Shown one piece after another: positions 9,709-18,507 of a DNA stretch of 64,000 nt. This DNA comes from Ilumatobacter fluminis. GTDB taxonomy: Bacteria; Actinomycetota; Acidimicrobiia; Acidimicrobiales; Ilumatobacteraceae. The notes under the pieces were generated by a model. It saw only the letters and a list, made by a program, of their open reading frames with translations, made no database searches and had not been told where the DNA came from. The stretch is from contig NZ_SOAU01000001.1 of assembly GCF_004364865.1 (NCBI RefSeq), positions 2,140,001-2,204,000 of the forward strand, read 5' to 3'. The first letter of the stretch is position 1, and every line of letters begins with the position of its first letter. The position numbers and the translations under genes were made by a program.

Positions 9709-11085
9709 TCAGAGCAGCTTGCGGAGCAGCTTGGCCTTGAAGCCGGTGTAGGGCGGGTAGGCCAGACTCGGGTCGGGGTTCGACTTGCGGCGCAGCACGG
9801 GCTTGAGGTGCGAGAACAGGTCGAACCCGTGCTGACCGTGATAGGCGCCCATGCCGCTCGCGCCGACGCCGCCGAAGGGCAGTTCGGGCACCGCGAGGTG
9901 CAACAGGGTGTGATTGAGCGTGACACCGCCCGAGGTGGTGCGGTCGATCAGCTCGTCGGCCTCGTCGCCATCGTCGGTGAAGGGATAGAACGCGAGCGGC
10001 TTCGGTCGCTCGGTGACGAACCGGATCGCCTCGTCGAGGGTTTCGTAGGTGATGATCGGCAGGAGGGGGCCGAAGATCTCGTCCTGCATGATCGGTGCCG
10101 TCAGGTCGACATCGGTGATCACCGTCGGAGCGATGTATCGATCGTCGGCGTCGCTCGAGCCGCCGTGCGCGATGGTACCGGCACCGTCGAGCAGCGTCGT
10201 GAGCCGCTCGAAGTGCTTGCCGTTCACGATCCGTCCGTAGTCGTCGGACTGCTGGGGGTCGTCGCCGTAGAACGTGGTGATCGCCGACGAGAGTTCGGCC
10301 AGGAGTCCACTGGCGACCGACCGGTCGACGAGGACGTAGTCGGGAGCGACGCACGTCTGGCCGGCGTTGGTGAACTTGCCCCAGGCGATGCGTCGGGCGG
10401 CGACCGCGAGATCGGCGTTGGCCGTGACGACCGCCGGGCTCTTGCCGCCGAGTTCGAGGGTGACGGGCGTGAGATGCTCGGCCGCTGCCTTCATGACGAT
10501 CCGACCGACGGTGCCGTTGCCGGTGTAGAACACGTGATCCCACGGTTCGTCGAGGAGGGCGGTCGTCTCGGGGACGCCGCCGGTGACGACCTGCACGATG
10601 TTCGGGTCGAGGTATTTCGGGACGAGCCGCTCGATCGCGTCGGCGGTGGCCGGGGCGACCTCGGACGGCTTGATCACCGCCGTGTTGCCGGCCGCGATCG
10701 CTGCCACGAGGGGCGCGAGCACCAGCTGGAGCGGATAGTTCCACGGAGCGATGATCAACACGGTGCCGAGCGGCTCCGGCTGCACGACCGCCGAACCCGG
10801 CTTCAGGTGGATCGGCAGCGACACCTTGCGCGGCTTGGCCCACTTCTTCAGGTTCTTCAGGACATGATCGATCTCGGTCAGCGTGAACCCGATCTCGGTC
10901 GAGTAGGCCTCGACCGGCGACTTGCCGAGGTCGCTCGCGAGTGCGTCGACGAACTCGCTCTCGCGTTCGGTGAGCATCCGTTTGATGCGCTCGAGCTGAA
11001 CCCGACGCATGTCGAGGTCGTGCAGAACGCGGGCGTCGGCGCCGCCGCGGACGAGCTTGAGTGGTTCGGACAAGTCGATGCTCAC
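9709..11085 (-). CDS. Aldehyde dehydrogenase (ALDH3-like)
   Basis: 458 aa NAD(P)+-dependent aldehyde dehydrogenase. The general-base Glu is in LELGGKSPAVV (about residues 209-219) and the nucleophile Cys in NAGQTCVAPDYVL (about 240-252); the cofactor segment is IIAPWNYPLQL. The short length, the N-terminal helix without a coenzyme-binding extension, and the C-terminal GGVGASGMGAYHG match class 3 (fatty/aromatic aldehyde) enzymes such as AlkH/CalB. It is divergent from glcF, with 58 nt between start codons. Confidence 0.93.
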   Translation of the reverse strand: MSIDLSEPLKLVRGGADARVLHDLDMRRVQLERIKRMLTERESEFVDALASDLGKSPVEAYSTEIGFTLTEIDHVLKNLKKWAKPRKVSLPIHLKPGSAVVQPEPLGTVLIIAPWNYPLQLVLAPLVAAIAAGNTAVIKPSEVAPATADAIERLVPKYLDPNIVQVVTGGVPETTALLDEPWDHVFYTGNGTVGRIVMKAAAEHLTPVTLELGGKSPAVVTANADLAVAARRIAWGKFTNAGQTCVAPDYVLVDRSVASGLLAELSSAITTFYGDDPQQSDDYGRIVNGKHFERLTTLLDGAGTIAHGGSSDADDRYIAPTVITDVDLTAPIMQDEIFGPLLPIITYETLDEAIRFVTERPKPLAFYPFTDDGDEADELIDRTTSGGVTLNHTLLHLAVPELPFGGVGASGMGAYHGQHGFDLFSHLKPVLRRKSNPDPSLAYPPYTGFKAKLLRKLL

Positions 11086-11143
11086 ACCTCCAGCCTAAGG
11101 AACGGTGGGGCTCGACGGCGAGCGAGGCCTACCATGGCGCTCG

Positions 11144-12322
11144 ATGTCGCTGTCGCTCGACCCCGAATCGCTCAACACGTGCGTCTCCTGCGGGCTCTGT
11201 CTGCCCCACTGCCCGACCTACCGGGTCACGGGTGACGAGGCGCTGTCGCCGCGAGGTCGGATCGACGCGATGCGCGCCGTCGAGCTGCAGGGAGCGCCGA
11301 TCGACGCCGAGTTCGTCGACGCGATGTCGACGTGCGTGCAGTGCCGGGGATGCGAACCGGCCTGCCCGAGCGGCGTCCCGTACGGCGAGCTGATCGAACG
11401 CACCCGAACCGAACTGACCGAACGCGGTCGCACCACGAGCTGGTGGCAGCGTCGCGGCTTCGACGTGTTGCCCAAGCACGCCCTCCTGTTGCGCGGTTCC
11501 ACCGCGCTGGCCCTGCTCCAGCGCGTGGGCCTCGTGCCGAAACGTTTCGTGGCCGGACGGCTCCCGGTCCGTCGAGGGCCGGCGGTCGAGGCGACGGCGA
11601 CGCCCGACTCGGCCGAGGCGTGGATCCACACCGGTTGCGTCATGGACGCCTGGATGCGGTCGACCCATCGGTCGGTCGCTGCGCTGCTCGACGCGATGCA
11701 GTTCACCTACGCCGTACCGGGCAGCGGTGGCGGCTGCTGCGGCGCGCTGCACGCCCACGCCGGTCTGCACGAGGGTGCGATCGACCTGGCCGAACGCACC
11801 ATGGCGTCGATGCCCGGTAGCGCCCCGATCCTCGTCGACTCCGCCGGCTGCGGCGCCGCGATGAAGGAGTACGGCCGCCTGCTCGGCACACCGGAGGCCG
11901 AGGCGTTCTCGGCCCGGGTGTTCGACGCCAACGAGTTCATCGCCGCCCACGCCGACCGCTTGCCACCGATGCGGCCGATCCACGGCCCGCTGATCGTGCA
12001 GGACCCGTGTCACCTCCGTCACGTGCAGGGTGCGCACGGCTCGGTCCGTGAACTGCTCGCCCCGCTCACCGAGTTGGTCGAGCTCGACGACGCCGGGCTG
12101 TGCTGCGGTGCCGGCGGCGCCTACGCAGCGGTCGAACCCGAACTCGCCGGCGACATCCGGGCGCGCAAGGTCGCCACGATCGAACGCGCCGTCGAGCGAT
12201 CGGGCGCGTCGACGGTGATCAGCGCCAATCCGGGCTGCGGCATGCACCTCGAGGGTGAGCTGCGCAGTCGCGGCATCGCGGTGCGCCATCCGATCGACGT
12301 GCTCGCGGCGGCGCTGCCGTGA
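11144..12322 (+). CDS. glcF: (Fe-S)-binding oxidoreductase, GlcF-like
   Basis: 392 aa. Two [4Fe-4S] motifs at the N-terminus: CVSCGLCLPHCPTY (about residues 11-24) and CVQCRGCEPACPSG (about 63-76). Two CCG (heterodisulfide reductase type) domains follow, with GGCCGALHAHAG and GLCCGAGGAYA. This is the exact layout of GlcF, which takes electrons from GlcD/GlcE to the quinone pool. The ATG at 11144 is 8 nt after a TACCAT hexamer, so a leaderless start fits; 13 extra upstream codons are possible but not needed. It is separated from glcDE by three genes and is probably transcribed on its own. Confidence 0.9.
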   Translation: MSLSLDPESLNTCVSCGLCLPHCPTYRVTGDEALSPRGRIDAMRAVELQGAPIDAEFVDAMSTCVQCRGCEPACPSGVPYGELIERTRTELTERGRTTSWWQRRGFDVLPKHALLLRGSTALALLQRVGLVPKRFVAGRLPVRRGPAVEATATPDSAEAWIHTGCVMDAWMRSTHRSVAALLDAMQFTYAVPGSGGGCCGALHAHAGLHEGAIDLAERTMASMPGSAPILVDSAGCGAAMKEYGRLLGTPEAEAFSARVFDANEFIAAHADRLPPMRPIHGPLIVQDPCHLRHVQGAHGSVRELLAPLTELVELDDAGLCCGAGGAYAAVEPELAGDIRARKVATIERAVERSGASTVISANPGCGMHLEGELRSRGIAVRHPIDVLAAALP

Positions 12323-12522
12323 GCGACGTCGAACGCCTCGCCGAACGTCTCGAGCAGATCGTCGCCGATCTCGACGAGGTGGCGTTCGACCGGCTCCGTG
12401 AGGCCGCCGCCGACGGGGCGACCGAGCGGCCCGCAAGCGACAAGGAGCTGGCGAAGGCCCGACGGGCCGCCGAGAAAGCCGCCTACATCCTGCGGAACAT
12501 CGACGGATCAGTCGACGACTGA
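12319..12522 (+). CDS. Small helical hypothetical protein
   Basis: 67 aa, strongly charged and predicted fully helical (VERLAERLEQIVADLDEVAFDRLREAA, then AKARRAAEKAAYILR). No family recognised. The GTG start overlaps the glcF stop (GTGA), so it is coupled to glcF. Its last 15 nt overlap the 3' end of the convergent LOG-family gene. Confidence 0.7.
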   Translation: MSDVERLAERLEQIVADLDEVAFDRLREAAADGATERPASDKELAKARRAAEKAAYILRNIDGSVDD

Positions 12523-13554
12523 TCCGTCGTCGAGCACCCAGCCGTTGACCGTGTCGATCAGGCCCTTGAGCTCGGCGTAGCCGCGCTGGTTGAACTTCAT
12601 CGCGACGCGGGGGAGGCTCGGATGGTCGTTCTGGCGTCGCTCCACGTCGTACGCCCGCACCCGCCTGATCCGGCCGCTCGATACGAGATGGTCGAAGCGG
12701 TCGTTCAGCTCGTCGAGCTGGGCGTCGGTCGGCTCGTACTGCAACCGCACGATCAGGTCGTCGCCGACATTGCGGATCGAGTGGTAGTTCGCGTAGAAGC
12801 GTTCGATCACGGCCGCAGCGTCGTCGCACGAGTCGGTGATGGTGTACAGCGAGGTGTCGGCCTCGGCGATCAACCCGCGGGGGAGGAGCTGCTCGACGGC
12901 GAAGGTGTGCACGTGCTCCCAATAGGGGTCGCCCGGCGTGTCGAGGAACACGATCGGTACCGGGACGCCCTTGCCGGTCTGGGTGAGCGTGAGGAGCTCG
13001 AACGTCTCGTCGAGGGTGCCGAATCCGCCGGGCAGGCAGACGAACGCCGCGCTCTCCTTCACCAGCATCAGCTTGCGGGTGAAGAAATACTTCATGGCAA
13101 CGTGCTTGTCGTCGCCGGCGATGATCGAGTTCGCTCCCGCTTCGAACGGGAGCCGGATCGACACGCCGATGCTGCGCTCGCGGCCGGCACCCTCCATGCC
13201 TGCCTGCATGATGCCCGGGCCCGCCCCGGTCACGACCATCCACCCGGCGTCGGCCAGGCGCGCCGCAACGCGTCGGGTCTGGTCGTAGAGCGGATCGTCC
13301 GGCTGGGTGCGCGCCGATCCGAAGATCGACACCTTGCGAACCTCTCGGTACGGTTTGAAGACCTCGAAGGCGTCGCGCATCTCGGTCACCGCTGCGCTGG
13401 CGATCTTCAGGTCGAGGACGTGAGGCTGGTCGGCGATCAGCCCCAGCACTTCCGAAACGAACGATTCCGAGATTCGAAAGTCCTGCGAAACATCCAGCTC
13501 ACGAAGGGCCGCAGCGATGCGCTCCTCCGTCGACTTCGGCACACTTGAGTCCAT
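12508..13554 (-). CDS. LOG family protein (Rossmann-fold nucleotide-binding, TIGR00730-type)
   Basis: 348 aa. It has the LOG/lysine-decarboxylase-like motif PGGFGTLDE (about residues 176-184) and the N-terminal strand VSIFGSAR followed by GAGPGIMQAGMEGA. LOG proteins cleave cytokinin- or purine-nucleotide 5'-monophosphates to base and ribose 5-phosphate; the longer group seen here also has a C-terminal extension (about 240-348) of unknown function. The start ATG shares the sequence CCATGG with the start of the divergent molybdopterin oxidoreductase gene, overlapping it by 2 nt. A TAGAGT hexamer on this strand (13564-13569) lies 9 nt upstream, inside that neighbouring gene. Confidence 0.88.
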   Translation of the reverse strand: MDSSVPKSTEERIAAALRELDVSQDFRISESFVSEVLGLIADQPHVLDLKIASAAVTEMRDAFEVFKPYREVRKVSIFGSARTQPDDPLYDQTRRVAARLADAGWMVVTGAGPGIMQAGMEGAGRERSIGVSIRLPFEAGANSIIAGDDKHVAMKYFFTRKLMLVKESAAFVCLPGGFGTLDETFELLTLTQTGKGVPVPIVFLDTPGDPYWEHVHTFAVEQLLPRGLIAEADTSLYTITDSCDDAAAVIERFYANYHSIRNVGDDLIVRLQYEPTDAQLDELNDRFDHLVSSGRIRRVRAYDVERRQNDHPSLPRVAMKFNQRGYAELKGLIDTVNGWVLDDGSVVD

Positions 13555-15244
13555 GGCACACCGACTCTACGGGTCCGCATGGCACGGCGTCGCGCTCGGC
13601 TTGCTCTCGACGTTCGCCGGCTTGGCCGTCGCCGAGCTCATCACGGGCCTCGTCAAGGGCGCATCGTCGCCCGTGCTCCCCGTCGGCCAGGAGATCATCG
13701 ACATCGTGCCGCCTGCGGTGAAGGACTGGGCGATCGAGACGTTCGGCACCGCCGACAAGGCCGTGCTGATCCTCGGCACAGTCATCTCGCTCGGCGTGAT
13801 CGGCTCGATCGTGGGCATCCTCGCCGTGCGCGGATCCCGGGCCGCGGCGTACGCCGTCACCGGTGTGGTCGGCCTGATCGGTGTCTGGGCCGTCTGGATG
13901 CGGCCGGCTCCGTCGTTCGGCAAGATGCTGCCGTCGATCATCGGCACTGCCGTGTCGATCGGGGTGCTGTGGTGGCTGGCGCCGCGTTCGGTCGTTGCCG
14001 GACCAGAACCGACCACCGATGTGTCCGCACCCGACCAGGAGCCGGTCGCTGCGGGGCTGCCATCGACCGGTGCGACAACCACCGGTGCGACGACAACGGG
14101 TCCGGCATCGACCGAACTGATCCCGGTGGCGGGGTCGTCGCGGCGTGGCTTCGTGATGGGCGCCGGCATCGTCGCCATGGGGGCGGTCCTGCTGGGCGGC
14201 CTCGGCCGCGTGCTGAAGCGCCGGTTCGACGTCGACGACGAGCGGGACGCGCTGACCCTGCCCGAGGTCGACGACACCGTTCCCGACCCGCCGATGCTCG
14301 AGACGTCGACCGCCGCGATCGACGGCAACGACTTCGGTCTCGACGGTCTCACGCCCTTCGTCGTGCCGAACTCGGACTTCTACCGGATCGACACGGCGCT
14401 CTCGGTGCCCCAGGTCTCGAAGGACGATTGGTCGCTCCGGATCCACGGCATGGTCGACAACGAGATGGAGCTGACCTTCGCCGACCTGCTCGAACGACCG
14501 ATGATCGAACGACCGATCACGTTGTCGTGCGTGTCCAACCAGGTCGGTGGCGACCTCGTCGGGAACGCGGTGTGGCAGGGCGTGCGAATGAAAGACCTGC
14601 TCGACGAAGCCGGGGTCGATCCGGAGGCGACGCAGGTCGTGTCCCGCTCGATCGACGGGTGGAGCTGTGGCTCGCCGACGTCGATCATCATGGACGGTCG
14701 CGACGCCATGGTCGCCATCGCGATGAACGGCGAGCCGCTGCCCGCCGAGCACGGCTATCCGGTCCGCCTCGTCGTGCCGGGCCTGTACGGCTACGTGTCG
14801 GCCACCAAGTGGGTCACCGAGATCGAGATGACGCGCTGGGAGGACTTCGACGGCTACTGGGTGCCACGCGGCTGGGCCAAGGAAGGCCCGATCAAGATCA
14901 TGGCGCGCATCGACCGTCCGTCGAACGGCCGCCGTCTCGATCGCAGTGCCGACGGCGCCGTCGACATCGCCGGTCTCGCCTGGGCGATCCACCGCGGCAT
15001 CTCACGTGTCGAGGTCGAGATCGACGAGGACGGCGAGTGGCGCGAGTGCGAACTCGCCGGTGTGCCGAGCGACGACACCTGGCGACAGTGGCGGTATCGC
15101 TGGACCGACTTCACGCCCGGCGAGCACCGTGTGACGGCACGGGCGTACGACGGTGACGGCGAGCCGCAGCCGGTCGGCCCGAAGAGCGTCGCCCCCGACG
15201 GTGCGGAGGGCTACCACTCGGTGCGTTTCGACATCGAGGGCTGA
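13553..15244 (+). CDS. Membrane-anchored molybdopterin-dependent oxidoreductase (sulfite oxidase family)
   Basis: 563 aa. The N-terminal third has four to five hydrophobic segments (about residues 12-30, 62-82, 88-106, 122-138 and 200-220), interrupted by a Thr-rich linker (TGATTTGATTTGPAST). The catalytic domain holds the molybdenum-ligand Cys in LSCVSNQVGG (about 325-334) and the conserved GHP/AEHGYPVRLVVPG loop. A Mo-cofactor dimerisation domain forms the C-terminus (ITRVEVEIDEDGEW-like strand). The sulfite oxidase family includes sulfite oxidase/dehydrogenase and MsrP-type reductases; with an N-terminal membrane domain and no heme domain the substrate is unclear. The start is discussed under findings because it overlaps a divergent start codon. 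Confidence 0.87.
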   Translation: MAHRLYGSAWHGVALGLLSTFAGLAVAELITGLVKGASSPVLPVGQEIIDIVPPAVKDWAIETFGTADKAVLILGTVISLGVIGSIVGILAVRGSRAAAYAVTGVVGLIGVWAVWMRPAPSFGKMLPSIIGTAVSIGVLWWLAPRSVVAGPEPTTDVSAPDQEPVAAGLPSTGATTTGATTTGPASTELIPVAGSSRRGFVMGAGIVAMGAVLLGGLGRVLKRRFDVDDERDALTLPEVDDTVPDPPMLETSTAAIDGNDFGLDGLTPFVVPNSDFYRIDTALSVPQVSKDDWSLRIHGMVDNEMELTFADLLERPMIERPITLSCVSNQVGGDLVGNAVWQGVRMKDLLDEAGVDPEATQVVSRSIDGWSCGSPTSIIMDGRDAMVAIAMNGEPLPAEHGYPVRLVVPGLYGYVSATKWVTEIEMTRWEDFDGYWVPRGWAKEGPIKIMARIDRPSNGRRLDRSADGAVDIAGLAWAIHRGISRVEVEIDEDGEWRECELAGVPSDDTWRQWRYRWTDFTPGEHRVTARAYDGDGEPQPVGPKSVAPDGAEGYHSVRFDIEG

Positions 15245-15253
15245 CGGGGGCGA

Positions 15254-17122
15254 TCAGCCGGGCAGGGCGCACCAGCCGCCGCGCTCGGTTGCTCCGCCGA
15301 TGCCGGCGGGACAGGTGCGACGGTCGTACGAGGCGAGCGCCCGAGAGACGTACATCGCCGCCTCGCGAGCTCCCGCGACGGTGAAGTGGACGCCGTCCGA
15401 TGTCACCCAGTCGGGGTGACCGGCGCTGTAGGCGTTCCAGTCGAGCAGGGTGAGTTCGGGCCACCGTGCCGACGCCCATTCCGTCCGGAGGATCGCGTTG
15501 TTCGCGGCGTACGTCGCGGCGTTCGACGCCCCGGCGGGTGAGGTGTAGCCGACCGACTCGCGGTACGTGATCCACACCACCCTCGGGATGCCGACGCGGC
15601 GTGCCGCTTCCATGACGCTGACGAACCCCTCGTGGAAGCGGGAAGCGAAGTCGTTGTAGCCGGTGCCGACCACGAGGACGTCGACCGATCCCGGCGTCAC
15701 ACTCAGCACCTCGGTGACGGCGTTGTACGGTCGGTAGCCCTCACGGCCGAAACAGGAGGAGCCGATGAGACGACGGCACGACTCGAGGCGTGCATCGAAG
15801 TCGGCCCCCTGGAGGAGCGGGAGGGCCCCGTTCCACCGGATCCCGGCGAACGACGAGTCGGCGACGAACAGGACGCGGCCGCCGGTGGTGGGGACGGGAT
15901 TGCGGTCGGCCGCAGCGGCCGCCGGTGCGGCGCCGCCGGTGAACCAGCCGAAGCGGTCGACCACGACGTGGGTCCCACCCTGGGCCCAGAAGGTCACCCC
16001 GGCGGTCGTGTTGCGCACCAGCGTGGCTGCAGCCGCCGGTTCCGACCACTGGAAGTTGACCGTCGACGTGGCCGGCCGAGTCGAGCCGGCGGGGCCGACG
16101 GTGAGATGGCCCGGTTCGGTCGCACCGACCGCCGTGACGTTGAGCGCGACGACCGCAGCGTCAGTGGTCGCCATCGTCTTCGTCAGGGCGCCACCGTCGT
16201 GGAGGGGATCGTTCGTCGTACGTGAGTCCCAGACCCTGGTCGGTGACTCGGGGACGAACAGCCCGTCGGTGGAAGCACGGGCGCTGGGACCGGTGAACCA
16301 TCCCCACAGGTCGACGACGAGGTCGCCCTCGCTCACCCGGTGCAGAACGATGCCGTCGTCGCTGACCGGTGCCAGGACGGTGGTGCCCCGGGTTCGCACG
16401 TAGGCGTCGGTGTTGACGACGGAGGCGTTGGGTCTCGGCGTGCCGGCGGGGTGGACGGTGATGTGTCCGGGTGCACTGTTGACCGAGACCACCGAGATCG
16501 CAACGCCGGTCGCATCGGCGGGGACGCCGTCGGGGAGCGGCAGGAGCAGATCGCCACTGCCACGTGTCGTGACACGCGACCCCTCGAACGACGTCGGGTC
16601 GCGGGTGTCGGCGATTCGGGTGGGAGCGACCGATTCGAGCCGGCCCGCCGACACGGCACCGGTGACCGGGCTGAACGTGCCGTCGAGGTCGACGCTGACC
16701 TCGGTGTCGGTGTGGACGTACAGGTCGACGGCTCCGTTGCGCACCACGACGATGGCGGTGTTCGCCGTGGTCCGACCGGCGGTGTAGTTCACGTTCGATG
16801 CGGTCGGCCGTTCGGTCCCGGCGGGGTACACGGTCAGGTGGCCCGGACCGGTCGGTTTGGTGACGGTCAGGGTGAGGACAGCCGCCGACAGGTCGGCCGG
16901 AGCTCCACAGCGGCCGGCGATCTCGATCCGAAGCGTCTTCGGGGCGACCGTACGACCCGGTTCCTCGCGCGTGTCGAGGAGGCGGCAGGGTTGGTTGGGG
17001 GTGTAGGCGGACGCTCCTGCGGCGGGTGCGGCGTTCGAGGTGCCGCCAGATCCGACGGCGGCGATCGAACCGATCAGGAGTGCTGCGGCGACGATGAGCG
17101 GGCGGTGCACGCAGCGTGACAT
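15254..17122 (-). CDS. Secreted protein: three beta-rich repeats plus SGNH/GDSL-like domain
   Basis: 622 aa. A signal peptide (about residues 1-31) ends in ASA/NAAPAA-type sites. Three repeats of about 115-125 residues follow (about 38-155, 160-275, 285-395), each with an RLLDTR/RIADTR/RVWDSR start, a GHLTV.PAG..RP segment and a VDL.G.FTG end. A ~200-residue SGNH-hydrolase-like domain comes last: VLFVADSSFAG (block I Ser), GTGYND (block III Asn) and SDGVHFTVAG (block V Asp-His). This suggests an extracellular esterase or acyl-group hydrolase displayed on beta modules. Two C-terminal Cys (CPAG, WCALPG) may form a disulfide. A TACCGT hexamer 7 nt upstream supports the ATG at 17122. The gene is convergent with the oxidoreductase. 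Confidence 0.85.
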   Translation of the reverse strand: MSRCVHRPLIVAAALLIGSIAAVGSGGTSNAAPAAGASAYTPNQPCRLLDTREEPGRTVAPKTLRIEIAGRCGAPADLSAAVLTLTVTKPTGPGHLTVYPAGTERPTASNVNYTAGRTTANTAIVVVRNGAVDLYVHTDTEVSVDLDGTFSPVTGAVSAGRLESVAPTRIADTRDPTSFEGSRVTTRGSGDLLLPLPDGVPADATGVAISVVSVNSAPGHITVHPAGTPRPNASVVNTDAYVRTRGTTVLAPVSDDGIVLHRVSEGDLVVDLWGWFTGPSARASTDGLFVPESPTRVWDSRTTNDPLHDGGALTKTMATTDAAVVALNVTAVGATEPGHLTVGPAGSTRPATSTVNFQWSEPAAAATLVRNTTAGVTFWAQGGTHVVVDRFGWFTGGAAPAAAAADRNPVPTTGGRVLFVADSSFAGIRWNGALPLLQGADFDARLESCRRLIGSSCFGREGYRPYNAVTEVLSVTPGSVDVLVVGTGYNDFASRFHEGFVSVMEAARRVGIPRVVWITYRESVGYTSPAGASNAATYAANNAILRTEWASARWPELTLLDWNAYSAGHPDWVTSDGVHFTVAGAREAAMYVSRALASYDRRTCPAGIGGATERGGWCALPG

Positions 17123-17235
17123 ACCCGTGACGGTAGGCGATGAAACGGCCGTTCGCCCCGTGGAGGCGGGGAGCCGGCGACTAGATTCGACGTCAACGGC
17201 GATCGGGGGGTCGCCGTCGAACGGGGGTACTCACG

Positions 17236-18444
17236 ATGACCGCGACCGAGCCGGTGCAGAACTGGGCCGAAGACTTCGAGATCTTCGACCCCGATTTCGT
17301 GCGCGACCCGTACCCGATCTGGGGCGAGCTGCGCGAGCAGGGTTGTCCGTTCGCTCGCACCGAACGTCGGGGTCCGACCTACATGCCGACGACGTTCGCC
17401 GCGGTCCGCGAGGTCGCCGACCGGACCGACGACTTCTCCTCGTTCGAGGTGACGGTCGCTCCGGCACCGCCGGCCTACGACAGTGAGGGCAATCGCATCC
17501 GCTCGGTGATCACCACCGATGCGCCCGATCACACACCCGAGCGCCGCTTGCTCCTGCCGTTCTTCGCCCCGAAGGCCGTCGAGAAGTATCGCGACCACAC
17601 GCGCGACCTGTGTCGTCAACTGATCCGCAGCTTCATCGAGGACGGCCGCGCCGACTTCGCCGGCGACTACGCCCGGCAGATCCCGCCGCGCATCATCGCC
17701 GCGATCCTCGGCATCGATCCCGATCGCGCCGACGACTTCACCACCTGGGTGCAGGGGGTGCTCGAACTCGGCTTGCAGGACGACGAGATCCGCGAGCACT
17801 ACGCCAAGATCATCCGGGAGTTCTTTCTCGAACAGGTGATGGACCGGATGGAGAACCCGGGCGACGACCTGATCTCGTTCCTCCTGAACGCCGAACTCGA
17901 TGGTGAGCCGGTTCCGATGCACGTGATCCGCGGCAATCTCGGACTGATGTTGATCGCCGGGATCGACACGACGTGGAGTTCGATCGGCTCTGCGCTCTGG
18001 CACCTGGCGAGCCATCCCGACGACCGCCGGCGTCTGGTCGACGAGCCCGAGCTGATCCCGACCGCTGTCGAGGAGTTCCTCCGTGCCTATTCGCCGGTGA
18101 CGATGGCCCGTCTGGCGACCCACGACACGATGCTCGGCGATCGCGAGGTGAAAGCAGGGGAGCGGGTGCTGCTGCCCTTCCCGGCGGCGAACCGCGACCC
18201 GGACATGTTCGAGCGTCCGGAGGAGGTCATCATCGACCGGCAGGTGAACCGCCACGTTGCGTTCGGTGCCGGCATCCACCGCTGTCTCGGCTCGAACCTG
18301 GCGCGGCTCGAGATGCAGGTGGCGATCGAGGAGATGCTGGCGATGATCCCCGAGTTCGAACTCGAGGATCCCGACGCCGTCACGTGGGCCGGCGGCCAGG
18401 TCCGCGGCCCCCGCTACCTCCCCGTCACCTTCCCCAACCGCTGA
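17236..18444 (+). CDS. Cytochrome P450
   Basis: 402 aa soluble bacterial P450. The heme-thiolate loop is FGAGIHRCLGSNLAR (about residues 336-350), the I-helix oxygen-activation motif is AGIDTTWSS (about 239-247), and the ExxR motif is in VEEFLRAYSP. All key residues are present, so it should be active with a ferredoxin partner; a possible ferredoxin gene lies far off at 43730. Substrate unknown. A GGGGGT-rich stretch precedes the ATG, giving a usable Shine-Dalgarno sequence (gggggtactcacg). It is transcribed alone and is convergent with the carboxypeptidase gene. Confidence 0.95.
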   Translation: MTATEPVQNWAEDFEIFDPDFVRDPYPIWGELREQGCPFARTERRGPTYMPTTFAAVREVADRTDDFSSFEVTVAPAPPAYDSEGNRIRSVITTDAPDHTPERRLLLPFFAPKAVEKYRDHTRDLCRQLIRSFIEDGRADFAGDYARQIPPRIIAAILGIDPDRADDFTTWVQGVLELGLQDDEIREHYAKIIREFFLEQVMDRMENPGDDLISFLLNAELDGEPVPMHVIRGNLGLMLIAGIDTTWSSIGSALWHLASHPDDRRRLVDEPELIPTAVEEFLRAYSPVTMARLATHDTMLGDREVKAGERVLLPFPAANRDPDMFERPEEVIIDRQVNRHVAFGAGIHRCLGSNLARLEMQVAIEEMLAMIPEFELEDPDAVTWAGGQVRGPRYLPVTFPNR

Positions 18445-18507
18445 ACGGGTCGGGTGTCGTAGGGAACGGCGACGGAGTCGACGTTTCCGGAGATCACCCG
18501 ACCCGGA

